DNA of 64,000 nt, taken from the NCBI RefSeq assembly GCF_022458985.1, contig NC_061772.1:26595501-26659500 (forward strand). The letters run 5' to 3'. The notes under the pieces are model-generated. The model made no database searches, was not told where the DNA came from, and saw only the letters and a list, made by a program, of their open reading frames with translations. The DNA comes from Mugil cephalus (Eukaryota > Chordata > Actinopteri > Mugiliformes > Mugilidae). Positions 45,469-57,300 of the stretch are shown one piece after another. A program made the translations under genes and the position numbers. Every line of letters starts with the position of its first letter. Position 1 is the stretch's first letter.

Positions 45469-48400
45469 TCTGGTTTTATTGATAAGGGGAAGGAAAACAT
45501 CTTACCGTCCAGTGATGAGGAGGAACAGGGTGAGGATGACCAACAGGGAGAAGCCTCCAACAGATGCTGTGACAACCACCAGAACCTGACCCTGATCGGC
45601 GATGTCAGGATCTGAGGAAAGTGAGAACTCATTTTTTTATTTTTTTAGGTTCTGCTACTGTTACTCAGTTAAAACACTCTGCATATTTATCACAGTGAAA
45701 ATCCAACAGAAGGCACTCATTTTATGGTTTCCTCATGCATGCCCAGTTTCATCTGCTTTAACTTATCTGTAAACAACCAGGCGACGATTAATCTTATGAA
45801 AAGCTCATTTAAAATGTTTGTCTGCTCTGAGTTCAGGGCTTAATTCAGACTGTGCTGTCATGATGCAGATACGACAGTGAGATACAGATGGCGGAGCTGT
45901 TCCTGTTTAGATTTGGGTAATCGATCACGTTCAGTGACAAATGGGGGGGCATAGTCAGATGTTGTTTGGAAATCACGACTTACTACTTTGCACTGGTGCA
46001 AGTGGTGCATATTTCTCTGGCTTTTCCTTTCTAGGCATAAGTTTTAAAGACATACCTGCCGCAGTAAGGTAAATCTAAATGACTGGCTACCAGTGCCATC
46101 CCTGGCTAAAACAAAGCTGCAGTTCTTCTTCCACAGTCATACCCTCTGCCGCAGTCGCAAACTCAAAGCTGGGGCTGTAAGCCGTGTAGCCGGCGGCGGT
46201 GCGAGCGCGCACATGGAAGACATAAAGGGTGGACGGCCTGAGCCCCGTCACCACCACGCTGGGGACTTTGGTGCGCGTTGACGAGTAGCTCAGCTGCTCT
46301 TGCTCCTAGAAAAAGCAGAAACAGATTGCCAAAGATGATAAACAAAAGCCCATTTTGTCAAAACAGATAAATGTGTGTGTTTTTTTTTTGTTGCATAAAC
46401 CTGTTATCACAGCAATGTCTCAACAAAACACCATAATTTTTTATCCTATTAACCATCGGAGCAGATGGGGAACAAAGCAGAGATAACAGCACATTATGAA
46501 TGCTCTACACAAGTATTTGGGTTTGTGAGTGGCAACGATGCACATTACTCTGTTAACAGTGTTTGAGTGAAGATTCATTCAGATTCAGAAGACTTTATTT
46601 GTCCCCGGGGGGCGATTTAATGCACGAGTGAGCGGCGTGACGTGCAAGCACAAGGCACTTTTAAGGAGCAAGTAACAAAAAATCGAACTATCCAAACCGT
46701 CCACGGAGGATGTGAACATGACTGTGTGAGTCAAGTGCAAATATAAACAGGAATTACAAAGATTATGTATTTACATGTTATTGCAGAGGCAGTAGGGTTA
46801 ATAAACATATTATTAAAGCTAGAGATACTCCAAAAAAAGCTTATCTTGGTCTGAGTTTAATGCCCCTACTAAAATGCTACAATCGTCCCAGCCTTGCTGA
46901 GTACAATTACTTCTGGAATACTAGTATTATGAAGCAGACTGTCCATAAATTAAACCATAAACTACAGTATGTAACCTCATTCCAATCACCCTTCCTATGC
47001 ACACTTACACCACCAGGAACAAAAAATCTAAATCACTGGGAAAAAAACAAAGGCTAAGATGCACTAGCTTTAGTATAATGTGCAGAGGACCAGATCTGGA
47101 ATGAGCTTGATGAGAAATTATCTCATTCCATCTCCCTCTTCAAGAAAACGCTCAAAATGCAACTCCTATCAATGTATATTTAACTTACTGATTATATCAG
47201 ATCTGTTATTGTATATTGACTGTATCAACTAATGTAATGTAACCAGAGTACTGGGATTATTTATAGCATGTCTATTATATGTCTGTTTATGTGTTGTTGT
47301 ATGTTAAGGATATCTGGCCAATATCTTGTAGCTTTAAATATTTTCCTCGGGGTGCCTCCATTTCACACTTTTAAGGGATTCTTTGCATAACATGACAAAT
47401 AATAAAATTAAAAGCCACTCAAATGCTGGGTGGATATGTATCAGGGGCCTTTGGTGGTCCTCCTGTTCGTCGTGTATGTGTGACTGGTGGTGATTAAGTC
47501 AACATAATGCAAACCAAACACTCTGAGATTTTCTTTCTCCATATCCATTATTTAATGCGATAAAAAGGTTTTACCTTCTCAAAGTATTTGACCTCATAGT
47601 CCACTATGTCCGAAGGTGGCTGTTCCACTGCTGACCATGAGAGGGCGATGCTGTTTTGAGAGGCCCAGTCTCTCTTGACTACACCCACCAGAGCAGGACC
47701 TGAGGATGCAGCCAGAGAACAGGTGACGAGCACCGATTAAAAACCTGCCAGGTTCAAAGACTTTAAACCACAACTTTAAATCCACAAGTCTTTTCACATC
47801 ACGGACACTTCTTGATAAGTGTGTCCGGAATCTTACAGTCACCATTAAAAAAACAAACAAACAAACAAAAAACAGCACTAAAAGCTTTTTGGACTTGTTG
47901 CTCACTCATAACCATTTGTGTCAAAGATTGGACCTCAGTCTAAAAATAAAAAGAGCGAGGGAAACAAGTAAACGAGAGAAAAATGATGAGTTCAGCCCAG
48001 AGTAGCGTCCCCTGGCAAATACTGGACTGAGCAAATAAGTGACCCCGGCCATGTCTTCCTCTAGCCGCTGCGGTGAGCACTAAAGTAGATCTACTGTGTT
48101 CAGAGGCAACACCGCAAAACACATTTCAAAAGAGTCTGCGGCCGTCGCAGGAAAGATGTAATTCACTCAACAAAAAGTTGAAAAGCATCTGGAAATTAAC
48201 TTGTGGCAAGTGCCAGGCGCCATTTACAGCTCCTCTCGCCAGCTTACAGTAAAACAGCCTCTGAGAAATGGCACATACCAGCGGCCGTTTGGAAGAGAAA
48301 TAGTTTGAGCATCGCAGGAACACCCGAGGGGGAAAGAAAAGCCGAGAAGAAACCATTTTACTGTCCAGCTCGGGCATAATGTGCAGCCCATGAGAAGCAC

Positions 48401-51400
48401 TTTTGTAAAGCAAACCACTAGACCTGCAGCAACTGTTTATCATGTTTGTCGTTATTGCTGAATTTGGGGGAATGTGTTACACAAGGCTGCTGAGGACATC
48501 ACAAAATCACCTAGCAGAGATTCAAATATTTACCATCAATTATTCATAAAGGCTCCGCTAGAACAGAACAGGTTTTGGCAAACTAATGGATCCAAGTCTC
48601 TCTGCAGTCGAGCGTTCTGTTTGGGAGATCATTGCCGGAATACAAATTCGGGACCGGAGTGACGACTTAAACGGCCCTCATGCTCAGAGAAGCGGATAAC
48701 CTACAGTACCGAGCACAGAAGGCCAACAGAAAAACCGGATGGGGCGCTTCAGAGAGGTGACGTGCCGCTGTATTAAGGCGGACGCGTCGGGGTGCAGATC
48801 CAACTCGCGCATCTTGTCAGGAAGCCAAGGTTTTTCTAGCGGCGCCTCGGCCCAGACACGACGCTTCACAGTCCAACAGCTCAACAACAAAAAAAAAAAA
48901 AAGAAAAACGATGCACACAGTTTGATGCTGACTTCTGCAAAAATCCACAACCAAGGTGATGAAAATGTAAACGTATCTTTTACAATAGGGTGCACAAATT
49001 CAGACTCCCGAGTCACGTCTGTATAAATATGTATTCTTTTATACACCTACCTAACTGGGTTGCGTCAGTGCCTCAAAACTTTTGTGTTTGAATGAAAGTT
49101 CAAACTCTAGACAGCTGCTGTGGAAAATGATGTCGATTCAGTTTAGGATTGTGAAATGTCAGAGATCAGTGAAAGAAAAAGCTCCATAAACTCAACAGGG
49201 CCAAGATTCTGACCAACTGTCCAAAACCCAAAGATATTCACTGCTCATGAGACCCGAAAGTTGCAGTTTACGTCTGTGTTCATTCTCCAGATTCATTAAG
49301 TATACACCGATCAGCCACAACATTATGACCACCGACAGGAGAACATTGATCATCTTGTGACAAGTCAAGGTTCTGTTGGGAAACCTTTGCACCAGTTTAG
49401 GAACATCTCAAAAACACGAAGAACAGCACAAAGTTGACTTGGCCTCCAAATTCACTAGATCCCCATCTGATCAAATGTCTGTGGGATGATCCACAGAGGC
49501 CCCACCTCCCAACCCAAAGGAGCACACTAACATGATTGTGTTGCCACTGGACACCTTCAGAAGGTCCATGTCCATTCTCAGATGAGTCACAACTGTTTTG
49601 GAGGCACAAGGGGAGATCTACACAATATTAGGAAGGTGGTCATAATGTTACGCCTGTTCGTTTTTTCTTTTTCTTGTCACAGTGACCTTTGCGTTTGTTT
49701 AGAGATACGCTAAAAGCAAAACCATCGAGATCTCATCAGTTCATTCTCGAGTCAACTTCAGTGTCCAACAGAAAACAAAAAGAAAAGGAGTCTGAACTTA
49801 ATAATAATTCTGGGCTTCGGTTGAAGTCAGAGATAAACATCCACGGTGATCCACTTTGAAAAGAAAAGCGTAAAAGGCACGTACGGCCACTGCAAGTGAG
49901 CAGTCTACAAAATACGTATTAGTCAGTTTAAAAGGAATGAATACAGGTCTTCAACAGGGGGTCCCTAGTCAGTCCGCGGAGGTACTGCAGGGGGGTACTT
50001 GAATCCAATGTTAATAGTTTATACACAGTTTCACATGTGTTTAAAACATTAAAATGATTTCTTGCATGAAGTTGTCTATATTATGCAGATTATGCACATT
50101 TAAAATCTAAATTACGAGCTTGTGATTTCAGTGGATTTTTTTTTTTTTAAATGCACCCAAACAGAAATCTTGCCCATATCCTGTATCAGGAGGGCATTAT
50201 TGTACCCAGGTATATATACAGTATATCTGCACAGCCCACTCAGTGGATAAGACTGTATGGGACAGTCGCATAAGTAGAAGAGATTTCTGTCTGCAACATA
50301 AAGTCAAGAATATTTCCATGCATCCGTCACGGAGTCCGAGAGTCAGTTTAACATTTTCTCTGCAGACGTTTTTGCAAAATGAGGAAAACTCTCTGGAAAC
50401 CCTCCGCGCTCGTCTGCAAGAGCCTATTTTAGGGGTTAAATCAATATGCTGGTTAGATACCTTCTACCGCGGATGACTGACTCGAGGCGAACAATTACGG
50501 TCATTACAGTTTAATCACAGTTCACGCAGCAAAGGACAATTGAGAATCTATAAGCTCTGGCTGGTTTATTGGCAACATGTGAAAATAGGTTAACTGCAGA
50601 TGCTCAAACAGATAGAGAAAGGACAGGAGGGAGAAGAGACCGAGGAAGAGAGTGAACGGGGTGAGCTGTAAAGAAATCCCACGAGGTTGCATCTCCCCAG
50701 CATCTGAGCATATAAATAGAAGTCCGCCTTATTCCCAGAGCAAGGGGTGGGGTAGGGTGGTGTGGCGAGGGGGGGTGAAAACAGTAGAGAACCCACTGGA
50801 GGAGGAAAAGGAAGCAAGAGAGAGGAAAATCTCCCGAATCAGGACACCACAAACCAGTGGTTCACACGTGGATCCAGCATGTGAGAACTTTTGCTCGAAC
50901 TGTTGTTGCTGTTCGGTAACAGACACAGTCACGAGAAAAAGAATTTAAAAAAAAAAAAAGTCATTTCCAGGAGAAGGAGATGTCAGCGGTTGACTGCATG
51001 GACCTCCAAAACAAATAGAAAAAGTCCACAGACATACATCCCAGAGCACAGATTAGCATTGCTAGAGAGAGTTGTGAATAAGCAGGATCAGAGACGTCTG
51101 ACTTATGTTTCTGAGACATGCAGCTTTCGCCTTTTAACAGCTCCAGTGATTCTGTGCAGCGGGCGCCGTCCTAAAATAGCGGTATCTCAGTGTAATTTAC
51201 CGCGGGCTAGACATGTAGGCTGTTGAGTTTAACGAGACTGGAAAATTTTGCATGCTGTTTGGGCATGCAGTATAAAAAAATAAATAAAATAAAAAAAATA
51301 AAAATCACAAAAAATTTAAAAGAAAATGAGTCTGAGGAGGAGAATAAATAAATTTTCACTATCTTGATCTATGAGATGACAAAAAATGAGAGTTTCTATG

Positions 51401-54291
51401 TTGGCTGAATTCCGTTTGGAGAAGGTCTTACTTTTGTGCATGTTGCTTCAAGGTCAAGGCAGAAACACAGCCTCCAAATTCACTAGATCCCAAACTGACA
51501 GAGGCCCCTCCCCTCAACCCATAGGACCCAAAGCCCCCCCACTAAAAACATCCTACCAGACACCACAGGACGCCCTCAGAAGACCCACGTCTATTCTCTG
51601 ATCATTCACAACCAGTGTTGCCACAGTTTGAAAACTTTGCCACCTTGAAAAAGTAATCTGATTACTGATTACTGCTTGTCTATGTGTCTATTCTAAAAAA
51701 AAAACTTGTGCAATTTATGTTTACACATTTACCACTGCTGCAATAAAAAACTATATATTTTAATTTATCATTTTTTTTATATATTATATTATATTTATTA
51801 TTATTTTTTAGTATTAGTATTTTAACTTAAATTATACCTTCTTGGCACTGTTTTGTATATATTTGTGGGTTTTTTTGCACTGAAAAGGAGAAGCTTGTTT
51901 AACACTGTATAATTTTGTTTTTAACTTTAAAAACTTGTCTACTTTCCTGATTACTTGATTTTAAAAGCAACTAAGTTAGCTAACAAGTTACTTTATTAGT
52001 TACATTTAGCCCCTTCAGATCCCCCCTACCAAAAATAAATAAATAATAAATGCAGCATTTCTTCTACAAAATGCTGCCTGACCACTGGTTTTGTTCCAAA
52101 GTCTTGACATAGACAATTTAAAGTCTTTTTTTTCTTGGAACCTGAGTGGTATTAACGAGAGTTGTCCTCATGTTGAAAACGCGACATATGTGACGTCACT
52201 TCCCGAGACTCAAGAGGAAAGCAAAAAAATAAATTAAATGGGAGAAATAGTTACTGGTTACAGGAAACAACTGCACCACTGGTCACAACTGTTTTAGTGG
52301 CACAAGGGTAGACCTGCGCATTATTAGGAATGTGGTCATAATGTTATGCCTGATTGGTGCATATAAATACTTATCTTGTGAGAAACACTGAATAGAACTG
52401 AGGCATCGTTAATACACCTGTAGGATATGTCTCATGAAAAAAAAGGGTCTGCTGCACATTTAAAAGTGCGGATGATGAACTCATTTACAGTCTGTGGTAC
52501 AGCAGACGGTAATGAAGGAAAAGAAAGAGCGCGCAAATCTGTACTGATTAACCCGTTTCATTCACCGGGTCCATTGCATCATTACATTTTGTGAACGGCT
52601 CCCATTCAATTTGACGTGTAATTCAATTACAGGGATTCTGCTCGGGATCCATCTGTAACAGCCGACACGTTCAGGCCTCCGCCTCTACAGTCCCCCCCCC
52701 ACACTTTTTAAGCGTTATGTAAGGATTACTTTTAACACAGAGTGAGTCTAGCTCCCCCTCCACCCCCTCACAGCCACCACCATCCCCCTCCCGCTCCTGC
52801 TACTGTTGGAGCACATTTTGGCTCAGCGCAGCAAAACACCTTACACAAATTTCGCACCGATTTCCTCCGCGCATCCTCGTGGAATGCTGCAGAGAACTTT
52901 GTGGGAGGACTCCTCGCCGAGAAACGCTCTGCTGAGCATCAGCCGGCGTCGCACTCTGAGCAGAGTGCCCTTCACTCTTCATAAAAGCCGAGCTCGTCCT
53001 GCTCGCTCTGCCCTGCGATGCGTTAGGACACCGGCTGATGACCTTCATCAGCAAACCCCCAGAGAAATGAATTGCGGAGGAGTGCAGACACAAATAGCCA
53101 CCGTAGATGATGAGCCGCGTTTTTTCCGGAATAAATACATATGTCTCGTGGCAAAGAAATGGAATAACACTTCCAGTGCATCACATCGCCACGAACGCTC
53201 CTCTCTCGTCGTGTATCTTACTTAGCCGAGCTTTATAACTCATCAAGGTTAGACAAGCACGGAGGCAAGTGGGAGGAGAAAGTATCAGTAATTCTGATTA
53301 ATGGGTTTAGCATAATTTAAAGCATAATGAGGCATTAATATGCAATTTACAAACAGATAGCGAGCCAACAAAAAATAAATCATCCCCTCTTCTTCTCCTT
53401 CTTCTTCTTCTCCTTCTTCTCACCGAAGAATCCGGTTAATTGCTACTTCTGCTTTTGACTAGTTGCTGTTCTTTTATTGGCACGGTATCGCAATCAATTA
53501 TACGAATCGCCTCGCAGCATCTGCGTTGCCTGACAACGAGCTGCGACGAGCACGGGGTTACTGGGAGAACTTCTCGCGGCTCATTTTCAATCCATATTGA
53601 GTTTGGAATATTATGCATTTAGCCGCACACCGATCAGGCGTAACATTATGACCATGTTGTGCCTCGTCAGAGAATGGACATGGGGCTTCTGAGCGCGTCT
53701 GGTAACAGGGCTGTTGTTAGAGGGGGGTTTGGGTCATACGGGTTGAAGGGAGGATCCTCTGTGGATCATCCTAGCGAATTTGAAGGTCAGGTCAACACTT
53801 TGTGTCTTTGTAACATGTCTGAGTAATATTCACAAGAATACCAGGTCCAAAAGTTTCCCATCTTGCCACAAGATGGTTAATGTTATTTATTTCTCCTGTC
53901 AGTGGTTTTAATGTTGTGGCTGATCGGTGCATACAAATACATTGTATGATACAGCAACAGGAAGAAGAAACTGAAATATATTTTCAGATAATTTGATTTG
54001 TTTTAAGTTCTGGGAATAAACTGTGACAAATATAATGCTGTAACTTCAGACTATGAGCCGTAGAAATATGCATTCAGACGCCATGAATGATTTACGTTGT
54101 GTTCTTTTATTTTGTCCTTTTCTCACATAAAATATGCAGGACAGTTATGTAACGGCAGAATAACCAGGGTCATTCTGCATCGTATCAGACCACACAATTA
54201 AACAAATTGTCACTCTCTTCTCTGTAATGGAGACGTCTGTCCTGCACAGAGAGTCAAAATAAAAGCTACCTCCGATTAACGAGGAAGGAAG

Positions 54292-54346
<55 letters not shown>

Positions 54347-57300
54347 TGTGCTTCTGCAGGAGAGACGAAAAGGGGAGAAAGCCGATACGCTACGCAATGT
54401 GTGCAAATGTTACATGCGTGTGAATTTGTCTGCCTGCTTGTTTGCATGTGCGCCTGGTAGCGTGTGTGCATACATAGTGTGTCTACCGAGGAAAGGCAAG
54501 TTTGACAAGTTAATCCACTCTAAACATCTTAATGGGAACATCCCCACAGGCTGCTTCTCCTCCTCCTCCTCCTCCTCCTCCTCCGTCTCCTCCGCGAAGA
54601 TTATTCTGCATCCCAACTTCTTCCCATCACTCCAGCTGCCTTTGCCAGGGAGACGGGTATGAAGTGACGCATTTACACCTGACATGTGGCTTCCATGGCA
54701 TGATGGCAGCCTGTCAGCATACATTACATTTCTAAAAATAAATCCACCATACAATATGTTTCACTGTATGCTTGAGAGGGATTAGCCGTGAGAAACGACT
54801 CTGGAGTCTTTTCTTTTCCCCAAGGATGTGTCATCAGAATTCAGAATTACTTCATTGATCCCAGGGGGGAAATTGCTTGTGATCGTGTTTGACTAATTGT
54901 GACTAAAATGCATAAATGTTGGTAGACATAATAAAAATACTGAAACACAGAAATACTCCCACAGATACTTGATCAGTTATGGGATCTAGTGACTTTGGAA
55001 GCCAGGTCAACACCTTGTGCTGTTTATGTCATTGTTATGGGGGTGGGGGTGTCTGGTCTGGTCTAGGTGGTTGGTACATGTCAAAGTCAGGAGTCTTCAA
55101 TGTTTTTCAGGCCAAAAATATATATATATTTATAAATATACATTATTATTCTTGTTTTGAATTCAAAATTAATTATTAAATATCACTTTATTAAATATGT
55201 TGGATTCATGTTAATGTGTATTTAAAGAAATTTTAATTTGTGGGGTAAAATAAAATTTAAAAAAGATTAAAAAATGTCTAATCAACCAGCTCCCCGTGGA
55301 CTCTTTAGGGGTCACGAACCCCCTGTTGAAGACCTATGGTCTAAGTAACATCCACATGAATGAATGTCATGTCTAAGAGTTTCCCAGCAGAACACTGAAC
55401 TGTCGGAAGACGCTCATAATGTTATTCACTTCATTAATGTTTCACTTCTCCTGTGAGTGGTCATAATGTTATGCCTGATCGGTGGACTGAATACTCCACA
55501 CAGTCTGTTAACTAGATTATTAATGTAGTTTCATGTTCAAAGCATATTGCTTTTGACACAGCGAGCAGCTAAATCCAACCATCCAGCAGTTTGCTTTGCA
55601 CATGAGCACACAATTAAAAAAATATATATAAATGTATGACTTTCAGTAACTGTGAATTCATCCACTGACTTTCCTCCAGACTAAAACCTCCAAATATTAG
55701 ATGGTTATGTAAATTTCTTCTCAATCTACTTTGAGCTGCATTAAATGCTAATATTAGCTACTGTATGTATATAATACAGATTTACTTATACCTCTATTTC
55801 TTTTACATTTGTTCACATGCCTATTCTATTTTATTTTATTTAGCAAAATTTGTATTTTATTTATTTATTTATTTTTTTACTTATGGTTCTTAAGGATGAT
55901 TTATGTGCACCTGAGCTACTGTGACCAAGCAATTTCCCTTGTGAACGAATCAAGTCTAAGGAGAAGACGCTGCACTATGATAATGTACGTATTCAGGAAA
56001 AGAAATGAAAAATCAGCAGATTTTTTGATTTGTCAAATGCAATGATAACAACTAATTCTCAAAGCTGCATTAACCAATGAACTGCTTGAGACATTTGGTC
56101 GGAATAAAATTCAAAAATTCAACTGAGTGAAAAAAAAGGTGACTCAAAATTATGGAGTGTGAATCTAAAAAAAAAAGCTGATTTGTCCCCAGCTGTGTTC
56201 TGACTCTATTCTGAGTCTTTTTTTTTCTTTTCTGACTCTGTTCTGACTCGGATTGTGGAACCCGTGACGTGTCGTTACCACAGGTCGGCCGGTTGCTCCG
56301 TTTTTACGACGTTACATTAGGCTGCCGGTAATTAATGGTTCAATTAGTGACTTGAGGTGCAGGCCAAATAAAATGAGGCTGTTGTGGGTTTTGCAGAGTA
56401 AGGGTAAGGTCTTAGCAGAGTCATTTCAGATCATCTGATTGATAGTTTTAAATTTTAACCCTAATTTTTCTGCAGCAGAAAAATAAAGTTGTATAAAACT
56501 GGAGTTGGAATCCTGAAAAGGATTTGGATCGGCCCCAAGAAACTACACTGAGACATCCCCTGCTTGTTGTTTGCTTTTTCCATTAACATCACGCTCAGTC
56601 AGTTTCATTACCAACTTTTCTTTTCTTTCTTGCGAGCTGCAAAACAAATGCCAAAACAACACTAACACAATTACAGCGATCCATTATACCTGAGTGTCAG
56701 TTTTAGTATGCGTGCATGCTGCGCTCATACAGCCAGGTATCATTTATTAATCCATTCTCTTCCCTTCTATTCATCTCGACCTTCTCCCTCAATTATTCCA
56801 TCATTATTCTCGCCTTTTAAAACACGAGGTGGAGGTGGAACTCCAGGTCTCTCTCTTTTTTTTTTTTTTTGCCATTTCAAGCCCGAGACAATCCTCCCGT
56901 GCAGCTGTGGTCCACCTCGGGTCAGACGGGTTTTACTAATTAGAAACAGGCTGAGGTCAAAGTGACTCTGTCAGCTCTTCAAGGGTCAGCGCAGTGTTTC
57001 ACCTGTCGGCACATTTAGCCGGGCGCGGAGCGGGAGGCCGCGGAGGAAGATTCAGCGCTCAGGTAGGAGACGGGCATTATCTAGATAAGAATAAATATGC
57101 TCCTGTTATTGTTGTATAAATATCTGCTGTCAGCAGCGGTGCACGGTATTCATGAGGTGTGAATCATCTATTATGTAACTACAGTGTATGCGTAGGTCAC
57201 ACACACACACACACACAAGGAAGTAAATTTAATCTCTATTAATACTTCAACACAGAATTTTCACAAAAGACAATAAATGGGGAACAAAATTTGAATTTTG

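Noticed and set aside
52742-53225. Pro/His-rich and Arg-rich frames in GC-rich DNA
   Set aside because: Considered as an alternative epha6 exon or an intronic gene, but no homology, no matching phase and no convincing splice pair.
54300-54754. Frames with poly-Ser, poly-Pro or poly-Glu
   Set aside because: Products of the GT and TCC repeats.
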